Shown one piece after another: positions 1 to 6,527 of a stretch of 7,872 bases of DNA. The stretch is from Methanobacteriota archaeon. GTDB taxonomy: Archaea > Thermoplasmatota > DTKX01 > GCA-020343715. The stretch spans positions 1 to 7,872 of the forward strand of contig JAUVEQ010000125.1 in assembly GCA_030594725.1 (NCBI GenBank), in the 5' to 3' direction. The position numbers and the translations under genes are program-made. Every line of letters begins with the position of its first letter. Position 1 is the first letter of the stretch. A model generated the notes under the pieces. The model was not told the origin of the DNA and did no database searches. It saw nothing but the letters and a program-made list of their open reading frames with translations.

Positions 1-176
1 GTCACTTCCTTGCAGGAGAACCCTGCGTCTATCAGCACGGAGGATCCACCCACCTCCACAAGGGTCGAGTTGCCCGAGCTGGAGCTTCCCAGCACGACGA
101 GGCGAGCACGTGTCACGGGTCGCCGAATGTCGTCAGGGCTCATAAGGGTAACGTCGTCGTTCTGGTACAGGTGCAT
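1..176 (-). CDS. MBL-fold metallo-hydrolase, N-terminal part (runs off the left edge)
   Basis: Only the first 58 codons are visible. From residue 26 the protein reads LVVLGSSSSGNSTLVE, followed by SSVLIDAGFSCKEV. This is the characteristic opening of YycJ/WalJ-like metallo-beta-lactamase-fold hydrolases: first strand, GS-rich turn with SGNST, then the LIDAG strand. Those enzymes are usually metal-dependent phosphodiesterases or nucleases. The metal-binding HxHxDH motif would lie outside the window, so catalytic competence cannot be judged. The ATG at 176 directly follows an in-frame TGA and lies about 26 bases from a minus-strand TATA element, so it fits a leaderless transcript. A second in-frame ATG at 143 would remove 11 residues but has no ribosome binding site. 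Family assignment is fairly sure; the substrate is unknown. Confidence 0.75.
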   Translation of the reverse strand, partial: MHLYQNDDVTLMSPDDIRRPVTRARLVVLGSSSSGNSTLVEVGGSSVLIDAGFSCKEV

Positions 177-198
177 TCAGGTGTTCGAATGGCCAAGG

Positions 199-206
199 TT
201 TATATT
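199..206 (-). promoter_or_regulatory. TATA element of the MBL-fold gene
   Basis: On the minus strand the sequence reads AATATAAA within GGAATATAAACC. Its centre is about 26 bases before the ATG at 176, the usual archaeal TATA-to-start distance, so the transcript would begin at or next to the start codon. The plus-strand reading (TTTATATT) is also TATA-like and could serve the gene at 288, giving a leader of about 60 bases. I infer this from spacing and composition only. Confidence 0.5.
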
Positions 207-235
207 CCACTTCAGCCTTCAAACCGTCAAGGTAG

Positions 236-257
236 TGGGTAGGTTGAAGCCTACCCA
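236..257. repeat. perfect 8-bp inverted repeat upstream of the Big_5 surface-protein gene
   Basis: The arms TGGGTAGG (236-243) and CCTACCCA (250-257) are exact reverse complements around the six-base spacer TTGAAG. The dyad ends 30 bases before the ATG at 288. If transcription starts from the shared TATA element near 203, the dyad forms an RNA hairpin in the 5' leader. If a weaker downstream promoter is used, it could be a protein operator instead. No run of T follows it, so it does not look like a terminator. Confidence 0.55.
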
Positions 258-287
258 TACAATGTAATCAGCACTGGGGGAAAAATC

Positions 288-2186
288 ATGAGGCCCGAAC
301 TGTGCCAAAACCGCCTCCTCCGCCGATGGGCGGCACTGGCAGCCATTGCGCTGACCATGCTCCTGCTTCTGGGCTCGTTGCCCATGGCCACGGCCGCGGA
401 CACGGAGAAGCCCTACATCAAGGACTTCTCGCCAATTGATGGCGCGAACAACGTGGGGATAGACTCCGTCATCACGATCGATTTCTCAGAGGACATAAAG
501 TCGACCAACCTGGCCAATCACATCACCGTGAAGGACGGTCGTGGCTTCCAGGTGGATGCCCAGGTCTCCTATGCGAACCTGTCTTACAGGGCCATCGTTA
601 CCCCCCTCGAACCCTTGAAGTTCAGCATGCTCTACCTCGTCAGCGTCTCACCCTATATCCAGGACCTTGTGGGAAACCCCATCAGGGAGGCCATGGCCTG
701 GACCTTCAACACCACGAAGGAGAAGACCCCCCCGTCCATCGTGGCGACGAACCCCACTGCCGGCCAGAACGATGTTACCATCAACGCCACCATACGGATC
801 GTCTTCAGCGAGGAGATGGACATATCCTCCCTCCAGACCAGCATGGTCGTGCATGACACCCTTGACAATCCCGTCATCGGCAACACCACCGCGTCCGTCG
901 GAGGGATGGACGTTACCTTCAATCCCCTGTTCAGCTATGGGTACGGCGAGACCTACAGGGTCACCGTCCTTGAGACGGTGAGGGACCTGGCAGGGAACAC
1001 GATGGTGAACGACTACGTGTTCACCTTCACCGTCCAGCTCGAGCAGATCCCGCCCCGTGTGGTGGAGATCGATCCCCTGGACGGGGACCAGTTCGTGAAC
1101 CGGACCACGAAGGTCGCGGTCAAGTTCTCCGAGCCCATGAACAGCACTTCCCTGGCCGGAGCGATCGTGATACAGGACCCCGACCTCGTAGAGGTCCCGA
1201 CCACTCCGCAGTACAACGCAGACGACTACACCCTGGTGGTCAAGCCCGACCAATTCCTGGAGTACCAGACCCTCTACACCGTGATCGTCAAGAATCAGGC
1301 CAAGGACCTGGCCGGGAACTTCCTGGAGACCGAGATGACGATATCCTTCACCACGGAGAAGCTACCCCAGGCAGCTCCTACCATCAACACCCGTTCACCT
1401 CCGGATGACGAGTTCAGCTGGTACGAGGGCATCTCGGTGGACTTCGAGGTCTCGGCGGACGATCCCAACGGCGACATCCTGGTCTACGCTTGGGAGGTCA
1501 ACGGCGAGCCCCAGGAGGGTGAGACCTTCAACGAGTTCACCTTCTATCCGGAGCCTGGTTCCGAGGGCATGTACAAGGTGGAGGTCCATGTAATGGACGG
1601 CATCACCGCTCCGGTGAGGCATTTCTGGAAGGTCAACGTTGTCCGCACCTCTCCCGATGAGAACGGAGGGACCAGTACCTCAACGTTCAACTGGGCATAC
1701 CTGGGCATAATCGTGGCCCTGGTGGCCATCTTCACCATACTGGCCTTCAGCTACATCCAGCTCATGGACCGAAAGCGGGAGATCCTGGCCCGGACCAGAC
1801 GCAGGCTGCGTCCCCTCAGCTTCAAGAAGACCAAGCCCGTAGAGAAACCCCCGACCTACGAGGAGATGTACCTGCGGACAGACAGCGTGTACGCCAAGAA
1901 ATCCCCGGAGTTCAAGCCAGTCGCGGCCCCTGGCGGAGGCACCGTGAAGGGCAAGGCAGGGGCCGATGCCTCTACCAACGGCACGGTCATGGGCGAGGCT
2001 CCGCAGCTGATAGAGGCGAAGGAGGTCGTGGTCGAGACCGCGAAGGTCGGTCCCTACGCCACCCCCGCGCCCGAGCTCAAGAAGACCCGAGCACCCGGCG
2101 CCCTGGTCTGCCCCAAGTGTGGCAGGAAGGCCATCGAGGCGGCCCACGGCAGACTATGGTGCGACACCTGCGGCTTCATAGAGTAG
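288..2186 (+). CDS. Membrane-anchored surface protein with SbsA/Big_5 Ig-like repeats and C-terminal cytoplasmic zinc ribbon
   Basis: The 632-residue product is a predicted type I membrane protein. Residues 1-37 form a signal peptide: basic start, LAAIALTMLLLLGSL core, likely cleavage near ATA-AD. Three Ig-like repeats of about 100 residues follow (roughly 41-143, 148-248, 255-357). Each opens with an x-P-x-x-G-x-x-x-V stretch, then F-SE/D (FSEDI, FSEEMD, FSEPMN), and closes with D-L-x-G-N before an FTF/FTT strand, the Big_5/SbsA pattern. Residues 361-453 look like a cadherin- or PKD-like domain (DDPNGDILVYAWEVNG). A membrane helix (about 469-492) precedes a basic stop-transfer stretch and a Pro/Ala/Gly-rich tail. 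The end is a zinc ribbon with C608, C611, C625 and C628 (CPKC...CDTC). Several N-x-S/T sequons in the outer part could be glycosylated. The ATG has only a weak purine-rich GGGGGA ahead of it. Ligand and partner are unknown. Confidence 0.85.
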   Translation: MRPELCQNRLLRRWAALAAIALTMLLLLGSLPMATAADTEKPYIKDFSPIDGANNVGIDSVITIDFSEDIKSTNLANHITVKDGRGFQVDAQVSYANLSYRAIVTPLEPLKFSMLYLVSVSPYIQDLVGNPIREAMAWTFNTTKEKTPPSIVATNPTAGQNDVTINATIRIVFSEEMDISSLQTSMVVHDTLDNPVIGNTTASVGGMDVTFNPLFSYGYGETYRVTVLETVRDLAGNTMVNDYVFTFTVQLEQIPPRVVEIDPLDGDQFVNRTTKVAVKFSEPMNSTSLAGAIVIQDPDLVEVPTTPQYNADDYTLVVKPDQFLEYQTLYTVIVKNQAKDLAGNFLETEMTISFTTEKLPQAAPTINTRSPPDDEFSWYEGISVDFEVSADDPNGDILVYAWEVNGEPQEGETFNEFTFYPEPGSEGMYKVEVHVMDGITAPVRHFWKVNVVRTSPDENGGTSTSTFNWAYLGIIVALVAIFTILAFSYIQLMDRKREILARTRRRLRPLSFKKTKPVEKPPTYEEMYLRTDSVYAKKSPEFKPVAAPGGGTVKGKAGADASTNGTVMGEAPQLIEAKEVVVETAKVGPYATPAPELKKTRAPGALVCPKCGRKAIEAAHGRLWCDTCGFIE

Positions 2187-2244
2187 TCAGCTGGTCAGCG
2201 TTGGACGATGGAAGAGCACAGACCAAGGTCCAATGGTCGAATGT

Positions 2245-2267
2245 AAAAGGGACCGGAATGCCAGTCC
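2245..2267 (-). terminator. hairpin plus T-run at the 3' end of the ArsR-type gene
   Basis: Read on the minus strand, immediately after the TGA of the regulator, GGACTGG and CCGGTCC form a 7-bp stem with one T-G wobble around the loop CATT, followed by CTTTT. This resembles an intrinsic terminator, and archaeal termination also favours T-runs. It lies in the 81-base convergent gap between the surface-protein gene and the regulator. No comparable plus-strand T-run is seen there. Confidence 0.5.
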
Positions 2268-2645
2268 TCAGTTGAGAACGTAACCCTCGTAGTTCGGGTT
2301 CTCCTCCGGATAGAGGTACTGGTCCAGCTCCTCGATGAACTCCAAAGGTGCCTGGCCGTTGATGACGGCCTTTATGGTCAGGCGGCCGATCTCGTAGGTG
2401 ATGGACACCATCTTGAGCTGGGAGAGGTAGACGTTCTGCTTCTTGCCGTCCTCGGTGGGTTCCCGATCGACAACTGCCAGTAGGCCGTCCTCCTCGAGCT
2501 TCTTGATCTTGCGATAGCACCTTCCAAGGGGTATCGAGAAGAGCTGGGCGATATCCCTGGCGCTCTTAGGCTCCTTGCTGGTGACGCTCAGGATCTTTAA
2601 TCGCGTCGGGTCGTTGAACAAACCTACCACAAGACCGGTTAACAT
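2268..2645 (-). CDS. ArsR-type winged-helix transcriptional regulator
   Basis: The 125-residue product is a typical small archaeal winged-helix regulator. It opens with LFNDPTRLKILSVTSK (residues 9-24), the hallmark first helix of ArsR/HTH_20 domains. The helix-turn-helix follows at about 28-50 (SARDIAQLFSIPLGRCYRKIKKLEEDGLL), then a wing at about 55-75 (VVDREPTEDGKKQNVYLS). The remaining 50 residues form a probable dimerisation or sensing part of unknown ligand. No Cys pair typical of metal-sensing ArsR proteins is present; the only cysteine is C43 in the recognition helix. A TATA element sits 34-42 bases upstream of the ATG, giving a leader of about 11 bases. An upstream in-frame ATG at 2675 is cut off by a TAA. 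The gene is divergent from the beta-helix protein gene, so control of that gene or of itself is plausible but inferred. Confidence 0.85.
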   Translation of the reverse strand: MLTGLVVGLFNDPTRLKILSVTSKEPKSARDIAQLFSIPLGRCYRKIKKLEEDGLLAVVDREPTEDGKKQNVYLSQLKMVSITYEIGRLTIKAVINGQAPLEFIEELDQYLYPEENPNYEGYVLN

Positions 2646-2678
2646 CTAATCTTACCGCTTTTTTGATAATGACATTCA

Positions 2679-2687
2679 CTTATATAC
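2679..2687 (-). promoter_or_regulatory. TATA element of the ArsR-type regulator
   Basis: On the minus strand the sequence is GTATATAAG, close to the archaeal TATA consensus. Its centre near 2683 predicts a transcript start near 2657, about 11 bases before the ATG. No Shine-Dalgarno-like sequence fits in that leader. Confidence 0.6.
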
Positions 2688-2760
2688 TCGCCGTTTCAAT
2701 AGTCGGGCCTGATTTTCACCCAAGAGAAAAAACCTGAGACCAGTCGAATAACGTTCAGGA

Positions 2761-2770
2761 AAATTTAAAA
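2761..2770 (+). promoter_or_regulatory. TATA-like element of the beta-helix surface-protein gene
   Basis: AAATTTAAAA lies about 46 bases before the ATG at 2812 and predicts a transcript start near 2792. The short leader then still contains the GGAGGA ribosome binding site. The element is about 80 bases from the divergent TATA element of the regulator, so a protein bound between them could affect both genes. Confidence 0.5.
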
Positions 2771-2798
2771 ATGTGTGACAGCTTAGCGAGTGGTGTCT

Positions 2799-2804
2799 GG
2801 AGGA
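2799..2804 (+). promoter_or_regulatory. Shine-Dalgarno site GGAGGA
   Basis: GGAGGA ends seven bases before the ATG at 2812. This strong match and spacing fix the start codon of the beta-helix surface protein, in contrast to the leaderless or weak-SD genes nearby. Confidence 0.7.
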
Positions 2805-2811
2805 CCCCTCG

Positions 2812-5208
2812 ATGCCATCGTTTCGTCCATTCATGCTGGTGCTCGGAACGGCCCTGTTCGCCATTCTCACGGTGTTTATCGCCCTCCCTGGGGACGTTGA
2901 GGCCGCCCAGGAGGTCATAGATACCGAATGGATCGTGAACACCACCGAGTCTGGGATGGTCGATGTCGACTACATAATGAGGGCCAACCTCACCATCACC
3001 GGAACGGGCCAGATATCGTTCCTGAGGTGCAAGTTCAAGTTCATGTCAGAGACCCCTGGCCAGTACGGGATAACCGTCCAGCCAGGGGGATACCTTATCA
3101 TGCAGTCCTGCATCCTGGAGGCCGGTTTCCTCGAACCGGGGGAACAGGCGAAGGCATGGACGTTCTACGTCAAGGATTCGGGACGCCTGTCCCTGCAGGC
3201 CAGCACAGTGATGGACCTTGGCATGATCGGCGGTGTGGACAGGGAGAAGGGACTTGCACTGGAGACCGACGGGGCGTACGTCGTGGGTAGCACGTTCTCG
3301 GACTGCAACAGGGGCATTGTCGTCATGTCTGGAGCCGCCCCCATAATCGCCAACAACACCTTCGACGGCAATACAGTCGGCATCGAGGTCAAGGGCAGCA
3401 CCTCGAGCATCACCTCGTTCAACACCTTCGAGGCCAACGTCATGGGGATGCTCTACTCCAGCTGCCCGAACGCCTTCCTGCGCTCCGGTTCCTTCAACGA
3501 CAACATGTACGGCGTGCGTGCGGTGGCATCCAATCTGATGATCGAGGACATTTTCGTGGGAGGCTTGGGCACGGCGATCTCGTCGGAGGCCAACTCATGG
3601 GTCATCGTCGGGAACAGCACGATAGTCAGCCTTTCCAAGCAGGGCAAGGCGGTGTTCGGGTCCGACCTGCACTTCATCGATTGCATCACCGGGGGTTTAT
3701 CCGGCTTGACGGAGACGGACCTCAACAGCCATCTGCTGGTGAAGAACTCGGTCCACTTCCACGTGGTATACGCCGTTGTGGACTATCCGGTGGAGGACGC
3801 CAGCGTCGAGCTCACGGATTCCAAGGGTGAGAAGGCGTACCAGCAGGTGACGGGATCCGATGGCACCTCGCCGACCCGGCCAGTCCTGATCTTCGAGCAC
3901 CACAACGGCCAATCCCCAACACCCCGGTTTCCCTTCCACGCCGAGGCATCCTCCGGCTTCAACTTCGAGGAGCTGGATGACCTCAGGATCGGACCGAACG
4001 AGGTGATCGAGATCGAGTTCATGGACGACGAGCCTCCGGACCTCACGGTCCTGGCCCCTGCCCAAGACTCCCTTTACAACACCACGGAGGTGGAGTTCCG
4101 GGGCCGCCTCAGCGACCTCCATTCGGGCATCTCCAACTTCTATTACACCGTCGACGGCGGCGAATCCCAGTCCCTGCCCATAGAGGACCCGTGGCAGGTC
4201 CTCGTCAACCTTCCCGAGGGAAAGCTGGAAATGGCCTTTGTGGCCGTGGACCTGGTGGGCAACACGATCAGGGTCCCGAGGACCGTTACCGTGGACACGA
4301 TACCCCCTCTGATAATCAGCATCGACCCACCAGATGGCTCGGTGACCCGGGAGTACTCGCTGCTCGTCACCGGCGAGACGGAGCCCGGGACCACCATCAC
4401 CGTGGACGGCGAACCCCTGGACGTCCAGCCCGACGGTTCATTCTCGGGCTTCATCTCACTGGGCGACGACGAGGGCGAGCAGGTGACTCCCTTCCATCTG
4501 GTGGACGCGGCCGGGAACGAGGCGACCCACTACTACACAGTGTTCGTGGACAGGACGCCTCCAGACCTCACTGTGAACACCGATCCGGACTACAGGGACT
4601 ACCCGTACGTCAACAATTCCCTGATCAGGGTCTTCGGCACCACAGAACCGGGGGCCCGGGTGGTGGTGACCATCAACACCAAATTGGCCGGCGAGACGTT
4701 GGCCGACGATCTGGGCGATTGGAGTGTGGACGTTGACCTGGACCTGGGCGAGAACGACATGATCGTGGACGCCTACGACGAGGCTGGCAACAGGAACTCG
4801 GTCGAGATCATCGACTTCTACTACGACATCGAGCCGCCTGAGATAACCGTCCTGCTCCCCGAGAACGGGACCATCGTCCAGCAGGCGTGGATACTGGTAA
4901 AGGTCCGGTCCGAGGAGGGTGCCGCCATCTGGGTGAACGACCAGGCCGAGCAGATCCAGCCTGCCCATGGCGAGGTGACCTTTCCCGAGGTACCCTTGTC
5001 CGACTTGGGCGAGAACGCCCTGGTGATCTATGCGAGGGACAGGGCTGGCAACGTGAACAGCGAGACCGTATACGTCATCAGGGAGGAGAAGGTCACGAAC
5101 GGGGAGAACGGGGGTACCGAATTCCCGTACTGGATCATCGCCGTCGTAGTGGGCGGGGCCGTCGCAGCCGTGTTCGCCGTGATTTACATGAGGTCCCGGT
5201 CGGAATGA
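2812..5208 (+). CDS. Secreted, membrane-anchored protein with right-handed beta-helix and multiple Ig-like domains
   Basis: The 798-residue product has a signal peptide (residues 1-31, hydrophobic core MLVLGTALFAILTVFIAL). Residues about 90-310 are a parallel beta-helix of the NosD/pectate-lyase-like kind, with recurrent short strands and turns such as APIIANNTFDGNTVGIEV and SFNTFEANVMGM. A possible beta-sandwich spans about 314-402. Four Ig-like domains follow, each beginning near a PP: about 406-497, 498-580, 582-673 and 674-757. They carry the bacterial Ig pattern (TGETEPGTTITVDGEP, D-x-A-G-N before the last strand), similar to glucodextranase domain B. A membrane helix at 772-793 and the basic tail MRSRSE anchor the C-terminus. 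No catalytic motif is evident, so a structural, adhesive or polysaccharide-binding role at the surface is my inference. The ATG has a strong GGAGGA site. It lies opposite the ArsR-type gene and has its own TATA element. Confidence 0.82.
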   Translation: MPSFRPFMLVLGTALFAILTVFIALPGDVEAAQEVIDTEWIVNTTESGMVDVDYIMRANLTITGTGQISFLRCKFKFMSETPGQYGITVQPGGYLIMQSCILEAGFLEPGEQAKAWTFYVKDSGRLSLQASTVMDLGMIGGVDREKGLALETDGAYVVGSTFSDCNRGIVVMSGAAPIIANNTFDGNTVGIEVKGSTSSITSFNTFEANVMGMLYSSCPNAFLRSGSFNDNMYGVRAVASNLMIEDIFVGGLGTAISSEANSWVIVGNSTIVSLSKQGKAVFGSDLHFIDCITGGLSGLTETDLNSHLLVKNSVHFHVVYAVVDYPVEDASVELTDSKGEKAYQQVTGSDGTSPTRPVLIFEHHNGQSPTPRFPFHAEASSGFNFEELDDLRIGPNEVIEIEFMDDEPPDLTVLAPAQDSLYNTTEVEFRGRLSDLHSGISNFYYTVDGGESQSLPIEDPWQVLVNLPEGKLEMAFVAVDLVGNTIRVPRTVTVDTIPPLIISIDPPDGSVTREYSLLVTGETEPGTTITVDGEPLDVQPDGSFSGFISLGDDEGEQVTPFHLVDAAGNEATHYYTVFVDRTPPDLTVNTDPDYRDYPYVNNSLIRVFGTTEPGARVVVTINTKLAGETLADDLGDWSVDVDLDLGENDMIVDAYDEAGNRNSVEIIDFYYDIEPPEITVLLPENGTIVQQAWILVKVRSEEGAAIWVNDQAEQIQPAHGEVTFPEVPLSDLGENALVIYARDRAGNVNSETVYVIREEKVTNGENGGTEFPYWIIAVVVGGAVAAVFAVIYMRSRSE

Positions 5209-5221
5209 GGAATCCCGACCG
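5197..5221 (+). other. hairpin spanning the stop codon of the beta-helix protein gene
   Basis: CGGTCGG (5197-5203) and CCGACCG (5215-5221) are exact reverse complements around an 11-base loop that contains the TGA stop at 5206-5208. No T-run follows. It could stabilise the 3' end or help termination, but coding constraint covers the left arm and chance cannot be excluded. Confidence 0.35.
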
Positions 5222-5250
5222 ACCATGTAGGAAGACTGGCCGCACATAAC

Positions 5251-5258
5251 ATATAAAT
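5251..5258 (+). promoter_or_regulatory. upstream TATA element before ftsZ
   Basis: ATATAAAT within CATAACATATAAATACG is a good archaeal TATA match. It predicts a transcript start near 5281, two or three bases before the ATG of a 34-codon upstream reading frame, and a leader of about 100 bases for ftsZ. Confidence 0.55.
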
Positions 5259-5270
5259 ACGCAGCTTGGC

Positions 5271-5278
5271 ATATAAGA
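5271..5278 (+). promoter_or_regulatory. downstream TATA element before ftsZ
   Basis: ATATAAGA within GGCATATAAGAGC lies 20 bases after the first TATA element. It would start transcription near 5301, inside the upstream reading frame, leaving out that frame's first ATG codons. Two closely spaced promoters would therefore give two ftsZ leaders with different content. This is inferred from sequence resemblance. Confidence 0.5.
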
Positions 5279-5283
5279 GCTGG

Positions 5284-5388
5284 ATGGGGATGCACTCGGC
5301 CTCAGCCGACATCCAAGCACTTCGAGCCATGGCTGGAGGACGGATGAGGCAACGGTGTGGACCCTCTTTACAGGAGGATTGCGCTTGA
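5284..5388 (+). CDS. possible 34-residue leader ORF overlapping the ftsZ start
   Basis: An ATG at 5284 opens a frame that starts MGMHSASADIQALRAMAGGR and ends at a TGA at 5386-5388. The stop shares two bases with the proposed TTG start of ftsZ at 5385, giving the overlap TTGA. The upstream TATA element would put the transcript start within a few bases of this ATG, as expected for a leaderless message. The AGGAGG site of ftsZ lies inside the frame, so ribosomes ending here would be placed to re-initiate on ftsZ. The peptide has no recognisable domain. It may be a real coupled leader peptide or chance: a 34-codon open frame is not rare in GC-rich DNA. Confidence 0.3.
   Translation: MGMHSASADIQALRAMAGGRMRQRCGPSLQEDCA
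5372..5377 (+). promoter_or_regulatory. Shine-Dalgarno site AGGAGG of ftsZ
   Basis: AGGAGG ends seven bases before the TTG at 5385. An earlier in-frame GTG at 5355 lies before this site and has no well-spaced SD of its own (the nearest GGAGGA is 14 bases upstream). The site is the main reason to choose TTG 5385 as the ftsZ start. Confidence 0.65.
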
Positions 5389-6527
5389 AGTCCATCATCG
5401 ACGCGGCACTGAAGAAGTACGACGAGAAGGCCGACCAACCCCCCGCAGAGGAGGAAGTGTTATCGGCCGACGACGAGGAGCTGGAGAAGCTCCTGGCGGA
5501 CCTTACCCTCACGATCAAGGTCGTTGGTTGCGGGGGCGGGGGTTGCAACACAATCAGCCGGCTGATGGAGGAAGGCATCCGAGGGGCAGAGCTGGTAGCG
5601 TGCAACACCGATGCGATCCATCTCAAGAGCGTCCATTCCAACAGGAAGATCCTCCTGGGCCTCAAGACCACCCGGGGTCTGGGGGCCGGTGGCGAGCCCC
5701 AGGTTGGTCGCACCGCTGCCAACGAGGCAAAGGACCAGCTGGAGCAGGTGGTCAAAAACGCCGACATAGTCTTCATCACCTGTGGCCTCGGCGGAGGCAC
5801 GGGAACGGGCGCGGCACCCCTGGTCGCGGAGCTGGCCAAGGAGCACGGTGCCCTGGTGATCGTGTTCACCACCAAGCCGTTCACGGCCGAGGGGCAGAGC
5901 CGCGAGGACGCGGCAATATGGGGCCTCAACAGGCTGGTCAATACCGCGGACACCGTGGTGACCATCCCCAACGACCGCCTTCTGGACATCAACCCCAACC
6001 TGCCCCTGGACGCGGCCTTCCACGTGGTGGACGAGCTGCTCATGAACTCCATCAAGGGCATTATCGAGATGGTGACCAAGCCAGCCCTGGTCAACATCGA
6101 TTACAACGACCTGCGCACCATCATGTCGGGAATGGGAATGGCCGTCGTGGGCATCGGGACCGACGACAGCGACCACGACAGGGCGAACAAGGCGGTCTCC
6201 AAGGCGCTGGAGTCCCCGCTGCTCGCCTACGACATCTCCAATGCCAAGGGCGCTCTAATCAAGGTGACGGGCGGACCCGACATGACCCTCCAGGAGGCGG
6301 AGACCGTCGCCGGGGAGATCATGAACAGGGTCAACCCCGGCACCAGGATGATCTGGGGCGCCGCGGTGGACCCCGACTTCGAGGGCAAGATCAACGTCAT
6401 GGTGGTCATCACCGGCGTGGAATCCCCGGACATTCAGGGCCGGGAGGCGGCCCAGGCACGCATCAGCGGCACCGGTGGCGCATGGGCCCGAGGTGGAGGA
6501 CCCGAGGATCTGGACTCCGTAAGGTGA
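5385..6527 (+). CDS. ftsZ: Cell division GTPase FtsZ
   Basis: From TTG 5385 the product has 380 residues, close to other archaeal FtsZ proteins. FtsZ is a tubulin-like GTPase that polymerises into the division ring at mid-cell on the inner face of the membrane. The N-terminal extension (1-40) is charged. The T1 nucleotide loop is VVGCGGGGCNT (46-56). The tubulin signature GGGTGTG is at 136-142. E169 and R173 in TAEGQSR match the gamma-phosphate/Mg region. The T7 loop NIDYND (237-242) keeps N237, D239 and D242, which complete the GTPase site of the next subunit, so the enzyme should be active. The C-terminal tail after about residue 345 is short and Gly/Ala-rich. GTG 5355 would add ten residues (MWTLFTGGLR), but the AGGAGG site favours TTG 5385. 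It has its own promoter region and no co-directional partner within 370 bases. The sequence alone does not tell me whether this is the FtsZ1 or FtsZ2 type. Confidence 0.95.
   Translation: MKSIIDAALKKYDEKADQPPAEEEVLSADDEELEKLLADLTLTIKVVGCGGGGCNTISRLMEEGIRGAELVACNTDAIHLKSVHSNRKILLGLKTTRGLGAGGEPQVGRTAANEAKDQLEQVVKNADIVFITCGLGGGTGTGAAPLVAELAKEHGALVIVFTTKPFTAEGQSREDAAIWGLNRLVNTADTVVTIPNDRLLDINPNLPLDAAFHVVDELLMNSIKGIIEMVTKPALVNIDYNDLRTIMSGMGMAVVGIGTDDSDHDRANKAVSKALESPLLAYDISNAKGALIKVTGGPDMTLQEAETVAGEIMNRVNPGTRMIWGAAVDPDFEGKINVMVVITGVESPDIQGREAAQARISGTGGAWARGGGPEDLDSVR

Noticed and set aside
10..267. 85-codon plus-strand frame at the left edge
   Set aside because: It lies opposite the MBL-fold N-terminus and the divergent promoter region, has no domain character, and would read through the TATA element and hairpin.
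2201..2238. short complementary words (TTGGAC/GTCCAA and GACCA/TGGTC) after the first surface-protein gene as a plus-strand terminator
   Set aside because: The pairings compete with each other, are only 5-6 bp and have no T-run. Only the minus-strand hairpin at 2245-2267 is convincing.
2709..2759. CCTGA/TCAGG words as an operator in the divergent region
   Set aside because: Arms of five bases with uneven spacing are expected by chance; mentioned only as a minor hint under the regulator finding.
4456..5295. 279-codon minus-strand frame across the beta-helix gene, and similar long frames opposite ftsZ and the 288 gene
   Set aside because: These are antisense shadows in GC-rich coding DNA. Their composition is rich in His, Arg, Gly and Val without domain character, and the plus-strand products are clearly real.
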